Positions 1-10,820 of a DNA stretch of 64,000 nt are shown piece by piece (within the stretch, counting starts at the first letter, position 1; the number at the start of each line of letters is the position of its first letter). The translations under genes and the position numbers were made by a program. Under the pieces are notes generated by a model. It was not told where the DNA came from, made no database searches, and saw only the letters and a program-made list of their open reading frames with translations. This DNA comes from Astropecten irregularis (Eukaryota > Echinodermata > Asteroidea > Paxillosida > Astropectinidae), in assembly GCA_963971285.1 (NCBI GenBank), contig OZ020260.1:9334798-9398797 (forward strand), given 5' to 3'.

Positions 1-607
1 TTCGGGAGAACTGCAACTTCAGAGTCGCACAACTAAAAACAAAGAGTATAATTCATGTTTATAGGGGGCCTACATGTATTCTATTAGTTCATGAACAACA
101 CGTGGTCCGATGGTGGCGTTTTGTAGTTGACGAGTGGTAACACGTGACATAATGTGAAATCCACCTGTCTTTGTCCCTTATTAGTAAATAAACAGATATT
201 AATTTATTTGCACTATCCGACAGTTGTGCTGGTCTCATTATGTGGTAATCCTTGACGTGGTGTTATGTAATTCAATACCCTGACCAATGGGTTAAGTCAG
301 AGTAAATATGAAAGAAGTGGGCTTTTGTTATGTATTACCTTGGTGTAATAGCTTTCTATAGTACAGTTTGTTTGTGTATTTTATCTAGGCCTATATATCA
401 AATATTTCTTTTCAGCTCTAGCCTTTTCCCAAACTTCCTTGTTAAAATTCCTGGTTCATTTTGACGTAATCCATTGGCTCGCCCACTCTACAGTTTAGAA
501 TTGAAAAAATTCAAATTCCTTGGCGTTTTCTCAAAGATGATTTCTTTGGCAACGGCTCATATCGTTGACTTTCCCCATTGCTTTATGAAGGCTATAACGT
601 CGCTACT

Positions 608-636
608 AGCAACACGACATCGCGTGACTTTGATCA
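608..636. repeat. 29-nt core of a dispersed repeat (copy 1)
   Basis: A 29-nt string starting AGCAACACGACATCGCG is identical to 32970-32998, 32 kb away on the same strand. Similarity fades outward on both sides (GAAGGCT before, CCTTTCCCC after), so this is the conserved core of an older dispersed repeat. The family is not identified. Confidence 0.7.
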
Positions 637-1644
637 GGCCTTATTTTCCTTTCCCCAGTGATGATAACAGTTTATGTTTGAATTGCAGAGTGAAATGAAT
701 AAGATTTGTTTGGGGTTATTGCATTCTTCAGTATAGCCATCTTAGACTAGACTCACTAGAATGGGTCTACGCCTAGTCCATGCCTGTTGGAGTGTCTTTT
801 GTGCTTGTTGTCCACCTACACAAAGGCGAGAAACTAACTCTTTGAATGTAAGTTTCATTGTTAGGAAAATCAAGGGAATTAAATAGCTTGCGGTAGTCTG
901 CAGACCATTCTTAATCAGGACTGAAGGTCACTGTAGGCAATATCATTCAAATTAGGAGTTCAGGGGCCCGGCAGATATTTTGGGGGCTAAAAAGGGTGCG
1001 GCTTCAGTAAACATGTGTAGAAAATCGTGCCCGAATTCTAGACTTTTCAGTTTCATTTAATATGTTAATTCTTTACATACTGGAGTCATGAATCATACCT
1101 ACAAACTTAAAACTAAGAAAACCATATGCTGTCAGTTATTACACCCTTTACATCAAATATATTTTAATTAATTGTTTAGTGTCTATATGCTGGACATAGG
1201 TTAAACGATATCTTGAAACATCTATGATTCTCGAGAAAATGGAGCCAATGTTCGTTTCATTATTTCAGCTCGCGTATTAGGCCCATGCCACAAGAGAACA
1301 TTTACAGGCAAGTTACACCATTGTCATTACTTCCTTGAAGTCTTATAATTACGGAAATGATGTTATATTATCATAACTTTCTTTGGCCCTCCTCGACTGC
1401 TTTTAAGTAGTGACTGTGTAGTTTCATGTCATGAAAGTTTCATGGAATGCTCCCCCGAAAGACACGCAATCTCAGCAATTGTTAGTCTTCTCTGGCAACA
1501 TTCGTTTTGTCATCAAACAGTGTTCCTGGCTTTATTGTTTTGTAAATGTTGAGTACTTGTATTAATCGCTGCATTGCCAACAGAGGGCAGCATACATACT
1601 TCCCAAATCGAACGCCTTGATGATTCGTCTTAAAATGGACTCGC

Positions 1645-1994
1645 CTACTTAGTATCATTCTTTGGTAACATACCAATTTTCACAGATTTGCATATAACTT
1701 ACAGGATGAAAAGATGCTGATGGTAGAAACATACCGTTAAAATGTTTCTGTCTGCTGTATTTATCAAGAAATTAGTAAAACAACGACCGAAAATCTTTTT
1801 GATCTTTTAAAAGATCAAAAATAAAAGAGAAAAGACTTAAGAAATACCATGGCCGTTTTTCACTGTTTTCTCAAAAAGTGGCCACCGTATGGGACTGAAA
1901 ATTTCACAGATGTTTGTCACTGTATCTTCCTCGATATTTTTGCCCAGGAATCTGTATTTCTTTGACAAAAACCAAAGTATGATACTACCTTTAA
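1645..1994. mobile_element. MITE family A, copy 1 (TTAAAGG ends)
   Basis: The right end reads CCAAAGTATGATACTACCTT followed by TAA. The left end is a diverged inverted copy (AGTATCATTCTTTGG). The interior contains the palindrome GATCTTTTAAAAGATC, shared with the copies at 43449, 51340 and 56762. It has no coding capacity. It is a non-autonomous inverted-repeat transposon; TTAA at the edges would fit a TTAA target site, but TTAA may instead belong to the terminal repeat. Confidence 0.75.
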
Positions 1995-2227
1995 CATCAT
2001 CACTTTATTATAGAGTACGGCGCAGGCGCACAAGGGAAATTACAGAGTGTGTCACTACGACTAATTCATCTTGTCTTCAAGAACACCACCAACTCCAATG
2101 TGTCCGTTGAAGAAGTCCATTACAACGACTAGAAAAATGATACTCTTAATAGATGTACTATAAGTAGATCATGTCTTTCAACTTAATTACAGATTGCTAT
2201 GCTGGGTCTCATGGGTTTTAACTCCTC

Positions 2228-2257
2228 ATTTATTTATTTATTTATTTATTATTATTA
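2228..2257. repeat. (ATTT)n microsatellite
   Basis: About seven tandem TTTA units followed by ATTATTATTA. Ordinary simple repeat. Confidence 0.9.
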
Positions 2258-2449
2258 GTGGTATTAGTGGTAGTATTTGAAGTATAGGTTTTTGCGACGT
2301 TCAATTTCGTTTATAGGCATTCAAAACCACACTTCCACATTGCAAAGGTTGAATGTTTACTTTATACTGTCTTTTGAAGATGGGAACAATCAAAATAATT
2401 AAAAGTCAGCTGGGATGGGACGCGTGCACGGCATTTTGTATTCGCGTGA

Positions 2450-2971
2450 TTTTCTTTTTCTTTTTCAGACAGTCTATTTAGCAATTTAAAAGGAGCATAT
2501 AGGCTTTGCAAGGCTTCCAAAGGAATTATTGAGTTTGAGACAGAAAATGGACTCAACAGTTCGTAAACAGTGCAAACAGTCACCATGGGAAATATTGGTT
2601 CATCACTGCTGGGTTTTCAAGGAAATCAAGATTTAGTGTCTTTTCCAAAGATCGTTCGTCCGGCGATGTTTGGAACAATCCCCTTTCCCTCAATGTATGA
2701 AGATGGTGCTGGTAGAAACATGCCATTAAAATATTTCCACCGGAAATGCTGTATTTATCCAGAAATTAGTAATGCAAATGCCGAAAACAGTTTTTTTTTT
2801 AATCTTCATGATTTAGAAGAAAAATGGAGTCGGGTTTTTATTATTGTCTTGTGACTCGGATGTTTGATTGAGCTCAACTTTTCACAGGTTTATTATTTCA
2901 TGTACATGTTTGATCAGACAAAGTATGAGTGCTGTCCTGTGACCTTTACCAATCATGTATTGTACCTTTAA
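2450..2971. mobile_element. Composite dispersed repeat C+B, copy 1
   Basis: The left half (about 2450-2690, block C) closely matches 28795-28980, including AAACAGTCACCATGGGAAAT and TTTTCCAAAGATCGTTCGTC. The right half is a family B MITE body (GATGGTGCTGGTAGAAACAT, then TTTACCAATCATGTATTGTA, ending CCTTTAA). The same C-to-B arrangement occurs twice in the window, so C plus B is probably one longer member of the family. An open frame from 2570 lies wholly inside the repeat and is not a gene. Confidence 0.65.
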
Positions 2972-3693
2972 ATGTTCGATTTAGATGTCACTAGGCCTGG
3001 TTCTAGAGCCAATTTGTTTTTGGCAATGGCAATGCCATGTCATATGGGATGCTAGTCATGTATGGTTGACCAGGCAAGCCACAAACATCCATTTGGAACA
3101 ACTTTAAATAACAAATTACCCATAGATAATTATTTGTCTACATGACAACATTTAAAAACAAAATTGACAGTTGGGCGAGGGAAAATCCAACGATCCCCCA
3201 AATTAACGTCAGAACTTTGTAAGTTGTTACGTTTCGTTTCTGTATGAATCTGTTTGTAAAAGTTAGGTATCTCAGTTCATGTCGTAATTTCATTTGACAT
3301 AAAATTGGCAATTTGGCATTACTATTTTACCTCTTGTACACTAGTCCTATTGATTTCAATACTGACGATGTTGGGCAGAAGTTGTGAATTTAGACATGGA
3401 TATCAGTCTTAAATTATGCTCCAAATGTTTACGCATGCACGTTCGATATCCAGTCAGCATAGCACTTGAATTACATGTGTAGGCCCCTAAATCTTAAATA
3501 TTCTTCAGAACATGATTTTGAATTTACATTAAGAACTTGAAACAGTGCATTCCACATTGAAACAGCTGTTAAAAATGTGTAAAATCGCCTTCGCCACAGG
3601 AAATCTGCGATTCTACTTGTTTTGGAGTATTAAAGCATTCCATTACATGGATCATTCAAAATGCATTTCACGCGGCAAAAATGTAAGCCTATC

Positions 3694-3874
3694 TTAAAGG
3701 TAATATCATACTTTTCTCCTTTATTTTTGATCTTTGAAAAGATCAAAAAGATTTCCGGTCGTTGTTTGACTAATTTCTGGATAAATACACCATTTCAGAC
3801 GGAACCATTTTAACGGTATGTTTCTACCACCATTTCTGTTTTGGTTTCTTACCAAAGAACGATGCTACCTTTAA
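3694..3874. mobile_element. MITE family A, copy 2 (deletion derivative)
   Basis: It begins TTAAAGGTAATATCATACTT and ends CCAAAGAACGATGCTACC then TTTAA. The palindromic GATCTTTGAAAAGATC centre remains, but the length is 181 bp against about 350 bp for full copies. Its last TTAA is also the first TTAA of the family B element that follows. Confidence 0.8.
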
Positions 3875-4241
3875 AGGTATTATACATGATTGGTGAAGGT
3901 CACAGAACAGCACTCACCTTTTGTCTTATCAAACATGTATATATATAATAATAAACCTGTGGAAATTTGAGCTCAATCGGACATCCGAGTCACGAGAAAA
4001 TAGCTAAAACCCGACTCAATTTTTCCTATAAAACATAAAGAATAGTTTTGATCTTACCCCGATATCAAAACTGTTTTCGGTCTTTGTTTGACTAATTTCT
4101 GGATAAATACACCATTTCAGCTGGAAACATTTTAACGGTATGCATGTTTCTACCGGCACCATCTTCATACCCTGTAAAATATACGTGAATTAGTGAACAT
4201 TTCTGTTTGGGTATGTTACCAATCCTGTACAATACCTTTAA
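3871..4241. mobile_element. MITE family B, copy 2
   Basis: Terminal inverted repeats are TTAAAGGTATTATACATGAT at the left and the complement of ATCCTGTACAATACCTTTAA at the right, both flanked by TTAA. The interior has the family B marker TTGAGCTCAATCGGACATCC. The element is non-coding. It abuts the preceding family A copy through one shared TTAA. Confidence 0.8.
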
Positions 4242-4340
4242 TAATACAAATTCATTATCGCAACACTGCAATTTATTCTAGTATACATGTATTATTGTAT
4301 AGTCAAGGAGCAAAGTTCTGAAAACCCTCTTATTAATACC

Positions 4341-4970
4341 TCGGTCACATTTGCTATACGGCTAGCGTACGGCGGCCGTTTGTACCCAAAATCGAGAGAA
4401 ACGTGCGGCGGCCGCCGAAAATCTGCGGCGGCCTCAGGGTTGCCTTACGGCACATCCCTAATTTTTACAGACCGTAGGGGTGGCCGTAGAGTTATAGCGC
4501 GGAGTTATAACTCTTTTCATTTGTACGTTCGCCGTGGCAATTCGACCCGCCGTAGCCATCCCGTAGAACGGTTTTTCAGTTCCCGTACGCTCGACGCACG
4601 CTATCCGTAACACTTTGGAAACTTTGCAATGAAATGACCATCGTGGAAAATATTTATGTGTATGGCAAACCCCTCATTATAATACTTATTGTATGCTGCG
4701 GGCGCTTTGCAGCAAGCTTGCGTCTTCCATTTTGTCAACGGCCGCCGCAGGGTCACCCTAAGGCGACCGTGCGTCATCACTTTAAAGGATGTGACGGCAG
4801 CCGCAGGTTTTTTCTCCCCATAAATTAAAAATACGCCGTGCGGCAACCCTAACAATGTGACTGCTACAGTGTTTTACCGTGGAAATACTGCGGCGACCCT
4901 ATAATTGTTACTGGCCGTAGATATTTTAGAATCCACGGCGGCCGCGGCAAATGTGAGCAAATGTGACCTA
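4341..4970. mobile_element. GC-rich inverted-repeat element (MITE)
   Basis: The ends are TCGGTCACATTTGCT at the left and the complement of AGCAAATGTGACCTA at the right. The interior is much richer in CG than its surroundings, with repeated GCGGCCGCCG and CGGCGGCC blocks in both orientations. It therefore looks like a non-autonomous DNA transposon with long degenerate arms. Open frames on both strands (4287-4610, 4601-4855) are by-products of the arms. Superfamily not determined. Confidence 0.65.
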
Positions 4971-6776
4971 GGCATAAGGAGTTAGCTCAAAACCCACCAC
5001 ATCTAAGGTTTGACTTCATAAAATGGAAGTTTATACCAGTTTTGTTAGGTAGTACTTGGCTTCAAATTGTGGTATCACTTTTGAGAAAATTTGGAACTTG
5101 TTTTTGTGAGGATTTTAAAGCATTGTTAACTCTTTAGGCTTGTAACGTTTGTGATTTTAGTGTGAGTTTTATCTTACCTTTTTGGTATTTATTTCATTAA
5201 ACAATTATTGATAAAATATTTTTAAGAAAGAAATTGTAATGTTATTACTATTTGTGTTTTAAAAAATATTTCAATATCAAGAAAACGAATTATTACAAAT
5301 AAAGTACTTTACATGGCTTAGAGTCTGGTGCCTCACTTGAGAATGAGTTATCCATTTTCCATGTATGGAGTCAGGGGTTCAGATCAGGTGACATATAGCA
5401 AGCACAACTGACACAGCTCAGCTGCAGATCATCCGTTCTTTTACACAAACTCACAAATGCAATTTCCCTTTACCATCATCATCCCTGAAATGTTGCTTTG
5501 TTAAAAGAAAATGGAAATTAGAAGTGGGTGTGACAAAGCGATCTTAACCCCCTCTAGGCCCTACAATATCATTTGGATCCAAGGAACAGGAACGCGATTC
5601 AACATTCTTGGAAAGAAACATTAGTCGGTCCAAATTAAAAGTATCTTAAAAGTCTTAATCTGATAGGAAAAGCCTCAAACGGATAAGCCTAGGGGATTAG
5701 CGTTATTCCTGTAACTAAAAAACGTGCATGGCAATGCTGCCTTGACCACCTATAAGACCCTAAAATGTTAACATTGCTCAAAAGAATGGGAATTTGATTC
5801 ACAATTTGTAAGATAGACATTGTTTTGTACATATAAACTGCAGGGTATCATTTGAGGAGCAACAAAAAGAAAGATTCACTTTCCCTAAATGCAATGTCGC
5901 GTTTTCTGACCTACCAAGTCCTTGACATATATTTTGGTGAATGATTATGTGATTATATGATTCATAGTCCATCCACAAAGAAATAAGATTAAACCCATTT
6001 TGTTGAATTTTCCTTTGCTTTCTTTATAATTCTTTTTTGAAAATAATTTTTGGGATATTACACAAAAGTGCTACCACAATTTGAGGCCACATAGTACCTA
6101 GAAATATTCCCTGAGGTCTGCTCCATCAATTTCTTAAGTCAGACCTTAGATGTGGTCAGGGTTGAGAACTCTAAATTTTTCATGGTCCATGCTCCCCAGC
6201 TGGTGGCTGAGAAAACATTTGCGGATCTACCTTATACATCTATCTGATTTCTGAAAGACACCAAATGGTGTTAATGCCTCATTTGCAAATATAGATGAAT
6301 AGTTTTACCTTTTGTCTTGTTGTTGTTGAGGCGTTATGTTTCGACAGCCTTCATTCGCTTGGCGGTCATTATGCAGAGGTTTATTCATATTTTGATGTAA
6401 TTCCAGGCTTGAAGTATTATGTTCATCGTTATATAACGCGTTGCTATCTAGTATAATATTCTGGATATGCATACTTGGCATATTTTGTTTCCAGAGAGTT
6501 TATAGGTATTATTATTATCATCATCGTAATATTTTGTTAATGCTTTGTGACATTTGTTAGAAGTACATTATAAACGTTTTCAGCTTGTGGAAGTTTGTTA
6601 CTTAGTACATTATTGACTAATTTTTGTTTTTAGCATTTGTTTCCAATCTTTTAATTAATATATTAGTAATCGCAGCAAATAATTAAACTCGGTCAACAAT
6701 CCACTGAAACATCTCATGAACGAACATTAGCCGTCCAATCAATATTCACAGGACACTATTTTGTTCTTTTCAACAG

Positions 6777-7046
6777 CTCGCAATGGCTACGAATATTCAC
6801 CTCGAGCCTTTGTCTCTCCCAATGAAGATATGAAGACATGTCTCATATGTGGTGATCGTGCAACAGGCCTTCACTACGGAATCGTATCTTGTGAGGGTTG
6901 CAAAGGTTTCTTCAAAAGGAGTGTCTGCAACCGCCGTGTCTACCGATGTCTACGGGAGAAGAACTGCATGATGTCCCGACAGAAGCGCAACCGTTGTCAG
7001 TTCTGCCGGCTTTTGAAATGTCTTCAAGTTGGCATGAACAGAAAAG
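6777..7046 (+). CDS. NR6A1: NR6A1/GCNF nuclear receptor, DNA-binding-domain exon
   Basis: This exon encodes the C4-type double zinc finger of an orphan nuclear receptor. It starts after a pyrimidine-rich acceptor (TTTTCAACAG) and ends at AAAAG|GTGATT. Its first two bases complete a codon from an unseen upstream exon. Finger 1 runs from [14 protein letters not shown] to the P-box [10 protein letters not shown]; finger 2 has the CLREKNC...RCQFC cysteines. From memory of the family, the match is to germ cell nuclear factor (NR6A1), down to the [10 protein letters not shown] end of the domain. GCNF is a nuclear protein that binds AGGTCA direct repeats without spacer and represses transcription, including pluripotency genes in vertebrates. 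About 20 residues precede the first cysteine. The first in-frame ATG in the exon (6830) lies just before the domain and is probably internal. Identity is clear; the start of the protein is missing. Confidence 0.95.
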
Positions 7047-7411
7047 GTGATTTGTCCAGAATAATCATATCGTGAAGTACTCGTAGCTGTTGCAACTGTT
7101 GTTGCTGCAGCCATATATTGCTGTTGTTTTGGTGTTGCTCATATTTACTGCTGCTCAGCGATGTTGTTGTCAAATTTTAGCCATGAAGATGAAAATAAAC
7201 AGTATAAAACACATCCCTTTCTACTGAAAAGCAAACAAACAAACAAACAAACAAACGCCCCAACGAATGAATCGAGAAAAACCGACATTTCATAAATTGA
7301 TTTTCATATGAAGTCATTTTCACATATTTGTTCTTTTCTTTCTTTAGTATGCCCTTGCACACGCCAATTCAGATGGAAATGACAAACATTCTATTTACAT
7401 TTCTATTTTAG
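7047..7411 (+). other. NR6A1: NR6A1 intron, 365 bp
   Basis: GT-AG intron between the zinc-finger exon and the C-terminal-extension exon. The split codon G|CC restores the alanine expected in GCNF proteins. It contains CTG/TTG-rich stretches and a (CAAA)n run, nothing else. Confidence 0.9.
7227..7256. repeat. (CAAA)n microsatellite
   Basis: About seven CAAA units inside the short NR6A1 intron. Confidence 0.9.
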
Positions 7412-7467
7412 CCATCAGAGAGGACGGCATGCCAGGCGGTCGGAACAAAAGCATTGGTCCTGTCAAG
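7412..7467 (+). CDS. NR6A1: NR6A1/GCNF C-terminal extension exon (56 bp)
   Basis: A micro-exon of 56 bases between TTCTATTTTAG and the strong donor AAG|GTATGT. After the split alanine codon it reads IREDGMPGGRNKSIGPVK, the segment that follows the zinc fingers in GCNF and forms the DNA-binding C-terminal extension (T/A-box region). In the family this segment sets the preference for a TCA extension before AGGTCA and supports dimer binding on DR0 sites. The phase is +1 at the left edge and 0 at the right edge, matching the next exon at 33765. It is too short to be found by open-frame length and is called from splice signals plus the conserved residues. Confidence 0.92.
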
Positions 7468-7789
7468 GTATGTCAACAACACGATTTCCCATTCTGTATT
7501 ATCGATATATTTCCAATGTGTATAGATGGATGTTTGGATGAATGAAAAGATTAATATCTTTACAATATTGTGAAGTTACGTACTGCACATCTCGATGCTT
7601 AACATGAGGCAATGAATGCGTATCGCAACGTCACTAGGAAAGACAACATTAAGGCACCATCGCTCGGGCTGAATTTTCACAGAAGTAGAGTATAATGGTT
7701 GTCCATGGGTAAACAATAATCCAAGGTGGGGTAAAGAAGCAACAACGATTAATAAAAAGGAGACATCAAAATAATGATGTTAGTCATTT

Positions 7790-8324
7790 CCTTCCTAAAT
7801 GTTGAGGCAGTGATTGGGGTTGAATGGTCCGGAAGATTTTCATCAATTTCTCTCTGCCCAGTCGGACCAAGTCTGTGCGGTGGCCACGTGATTTAATTCC
7901 GCTTTTCTTGCAAGATCAAATCAGCAATTGTGTGATTAGGGATATTGAAGTGGAGACCCACTGGGGTGTCCAGTTTATGATTTGACAATGGACCTGTGAC
8001 CACAGAATCGTTTCTAAAGGGCATTCTTGGCTACCCACTCAATAAATGTTGCATACCCTTTCAAGGAATGGGATATATGACTGTAGATACAGTGCAGGTG
8101 ATATTCCCTTCGGTCCTATGGGTGGAGCCATTGCCTGTGAAAGAATCAGACTCATGAATGTGGTCCTGGCAGATCACACACCCCGAACTGTATCGGTTCT
8201 TGTAAGTTCCACGCTGGATGGGGGAAGAAACATTATCAGTGGGTGGGACCTCAGCCCTGTTAATCAAGTCTCATAGGTTGCGGGGACGTCTGTTGGCCAA
8301 TGTGGGCTTTTCTGGGATGGCCCT
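7790..8324 (-). mobile_element. Penelope-like element, 3' part (linker and GIY-YIG region), degenerate
   Basis: Reading the minus strand leftward from the BEL insertion gives ANRRPRNL (about 8275-8299), matching the conserved RRxxNL block after the RT in Penelope-like elements. Next comes a linker with GTYKNRYSSGCVICQ and NITCTVSTVIYPIP (8090-8215), then PVGLHFNIPNH (about 7930-7965) and RTDLVRLGREKLMKIF, typical of the end of the GIY-YIG endonuclease. These blocks lie in different frames with stops, so the copy is dead. This is the remainder of the element at 15614-17060: the frame runs on directly across the junction once one copy of the GCCCT duplication is removed. The left limit is approximate. 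Confidence 0.85.
8320..8324. repeat. Target-site duplication GCCCT (left copy)
   Basis: GCCCT directly precedes the left LTR and recurs at 15614-15618 directly after the right LTR. Five bases is the usual size for BEL/Pao integrases. Confidence 0.93.
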
Positions 8325-9033
8325 TGTAAAGATTGTCTCAGTGGTCTGCGGACAGGAATTCGGGTTCAGGTTGGACTCACAAGATTTCTTGGGTCAGTCA
8401 CTCTCGGTGTTTATTGTGACTCTACCAAATGTGTATGCGGTCAACTATAATAAAACATGAAATAAAACACTGCTTTAACAAATAGGCAGGAAAGGGTCTC
8501 CATGAATAAACAGTACAATAATTCCATTACAAAACATGCAAAGTTATATGCCCCAATGACCAAATAATGATCTACCTCTGCCTAAAGGGCAACCATAGTA
8601 AGAAGGCAATGTGTTACAGTAGCAGGATCCCCAGAAAATCCCCAAACCCAGCGTTATTCACATGTATAATAACACGATCTCATGTAATAAACATATATAA
8701 TTGACATGGCATTCCAATGCAACGTGTGTATCACTATTAACACATGTAAACTTACAACATAAACATGAACGTAAATCTACTAAAATAACCCCCTTTAATA
8801 ACGTTAAATAACTCAAATTATAAAGCCATATTCTTACCACTTTTCCCCTTCCCCACTGAGGTTACGATAACTTGTTTACATTGGTGCGAAGGTCTACACT
8901 TTGGGCAAGACTCTATAACGAAATCAACAGTGATTTACTTCAATCTTCCATGTAAGTTCAACAAACTGTGTCACTCGGCTCCAAAGCCCGCGAAAGGGCG
9001 CCACCTATTGGCTAAATGATGCCAAATCTTACA
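8325..9033 (-). repeat. 3' LTR of the BEL element
   Basis: The 709-bp repeat matches 14906-15613 with about ten substitutions and two short indels, about 98.5 percent identity by eye. The ends are TGTAAAGATT and AATCTTACA. The 60-codon open frame at 8658-8840 recurs exactly in the other LTR and is not a gene. Confidence 0.95.
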
Positions 9034-9163
9034 CTCCACCTGGAATTCTAACCATTAAATTTCACACTTAACATAAATGAGGCATTATGATGTAACAATC
9101 CCCCTTGGAGGCTTCATTTTACACTCAAACTAGATGACACGTTATGATGTGACAATCCCCCTT
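9034..9163 (-). promoter_or_regulatory. Candidate polypurine tract region of the BEL element
   Basis: On the minus strand, AGGTGGAG touches the 3' LTR and could prime plus-strand synthesis. Two copies of AAGGGGGATTG (9096-9106 and 9153-9163) lie 60 and 120 bp further in, within a small tandem duplication that also contains TTATGATGT. The role is inferred from position and purine content only. Confidence 0.45.
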
Positions 9164-9166
9164 GAG

Positions 9167-9727
9167 CTAAACAGTCCCAACAGCGATTTCATCAAGTCCA
9201 TGCGCTGCTTCTAGCAGACAGAGTTTGTTCACTGGCCGCTCATAATGTCCCTTGGCAGTCTTCATACGAACCACTCGGACGCAGCCATCTTCACTGCGAT
9301 ACACATCAGTTACACGGCAGAGTGGCCAGTATCCACGATGACCAAGTGTGAGCTCTCCTACCTCGAAGTTCCGCGACTGGGTGATGGACTTCTGTCGTTC
9401 CTGTAGCGTAGGCAAGTATTCCTTCAGGAGCCTGCTCCAGAACTGCTGCACGATGTACTGAGTCTGCCGGAAACAGTTCCGCACCAGAGCACCCCCCTTC
9501 TCGAACAGGCCTGGAGGACAGGCATTCCCTGGCTCAGGGTTGATAACATCAATTGGCCTCAATGGAAGTAGGTCATCAGCGCTCTGACTGAGGGCACACA
9601 ATGGACGACTGTTGTACATTAGCTCACACTCTGCGACGACTGTAGCCAGCTGATCGTCAGCAGGTGTCTGTCCCTTTAAAACTGTCAGCAGGGACCGTCT
9701 CAGTGAATGGTCGTTCGAAGAGGCCAT
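9167..9727 (-). pseudogene. BEL integrase C-terminal part with DUF5641
   Basis: This open frame on the minus strand encodes the end of the BEL polyprotein. Its first half continues the integrase catalytic core (MYNSRPL and the following proline-rich stretch). The second half has LQERQKSITQSRNFEVGELTL, RGYWPLCRVTDVYRSEDGCV and RPVNKLCLL, the pattern of the DUF5641 domain found after BEL/Pao integrases. Its frame differs from that of the upstream integrase part (9657-10820), so a frameshift lies in the overlap near 9660-9730. It ends at a TAA 130 bp before the 3' LTR. Confidence 0.88.
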
Positions 9728-10820
9728 TTCTTGCAGAAGCCTTCGGGACGTTCGGTCGCCACACGATTTCTCGTTGCCTCATGAAGTCTGCAACCTTGCT
9801 GCTGTTCCACACCTTAACCAAGGCGTTCATCTCCGCAATGCCTGCAGCGAAGTTGCCAGCATTGTCATTGACCATCTCAGTAGGTCGGGATCTTCTTGAA
9901 ATGAAGCGACGTAGTGCATTCAGAAAGCTGGCAATATCCAATGATGAGAGGAGCTCGACATGCACTGCCTTCACCGAAAAGGATATGATGCCCAGTATCC
10001 AACGCTTGACGTTTGATCGGCCAATACGGACTGACACAGGACCCATGAAATCTGCTCCAACAACACCCCAAAGTGAGTTGGTCTCCACACGACTTTCAGG
10101 TAGACTTCCCTGAAGTTGCTCCTTGGGCCGAGCGATTGCTCTTTGACACTCAATGCATCGTTTCTCCACTGCATACACCAACTTGGGCCCACCAATGGGC
10201 CAGAACTTCTCACGAAGCAGACATAGCATAGTACGTGGAGGAGCATGGCCGTAGATGACGTGATACTCTTGGCTTATGATAGTGGTCAAGTGGTGGCTCT
10301 TGGGAAGAATGATCTGGTGCTTCTTTCCATAGCCGATGTTTGCCTTGTCCAGACGTCCGCCAACTCGCAACAGCCCCACTCCATCGATGAAAGGCCGCAG
10401 GTTGTTTATCTCGTTGTGCTTCATCCTTGGCCCACCTTTACCTAGCTTAGCGATGACATCAGCGAGGCATCGGCTCTGGACGAATTTGAGGATTAACTCT
10501 TCACTCTTCCTCATCTCGGCTACGGTGACACGGTTGTCAACTGCTGACTTCTCTGCACTGGACGTCCCTTTCTTTGCCATCATCCAATTGACAAACCTCA
10601 CCAGCCACGCCACAGCAATCTTCAACCTTGTCCACGATGAATATCTCCTCACCAGCTTCATCAGGCCTTCATCCCCACCAGTGGCGACGCATACTGATGC
10701 TTCCTTCCTGAACTCTGGGAAGTCATCTGGCAGCTCTACTGGGATTGGAGAATCTGGCCAAGCAAGTGGTGGTTCCCATAGGAATGCTGGTCCTCTGTAG
10801 TAACGGTCGTTGTGAACCAA
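9657..10820 (-). pseudogene. BEL integrase, N-terminal zinc finger and catalytic core
   Basis: The minus-strand frame carries the HHCC zinc finger (HHLTTIISQEYHVIYGH, then CIEC) followed by the integrase core. The visible acidic residues are D in GADFMGPV, D in MVNDNAGNF and an E in LFERP about 50 residues later. This module joins retrotransposon cDNA to the host genome. A frameshift near 9700 separates it from the C-terminal part. At its upstream end a TAG (10821-10823) splits it in frame from the RNase H segment. The first 100 residues are the RNase H-integrase connecting region. Confidence 0.9.

Larger units (their letters stand above)
1..6776. other. Region upstream of the first visible NR6A1 exon (intron or 5' flank)
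   Basis: No exon, RNA gene or conserved protein is recognisable here. The short open frames have no domain-like composition, and several fall inside repeats. Because the exon at 6777 starts with two bases of a split codon, at least the part next to it is intron. The stretch holds MITE copies, a GC-rich inverted-repeat element and a simple repeat, listed separately. Parts 1-570, 700-1640, 2000-2440, 2980-3690 and 4980-6776 show nothing I can name. Confidence 0.6.

Noticed and set aside
4287-4855. Arginine-rich frames on both strands near the GC-rich block
   Set aside because: They lie in the inverted arms of a CpG-rich MITE; both strands are open because of base composition.
4341-4970. CpG-island promoter for NR6A1
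   Set aside because: The CpG richness is explained by a transposon with inverted ends, and no start-bearing exon is seen nearby.
8658-8840. 60-codon frame, identical at 15238-15420
   Set aside because: Lies in both LTRs of the BEL element, which explains the exact duplication; no protein similarity.
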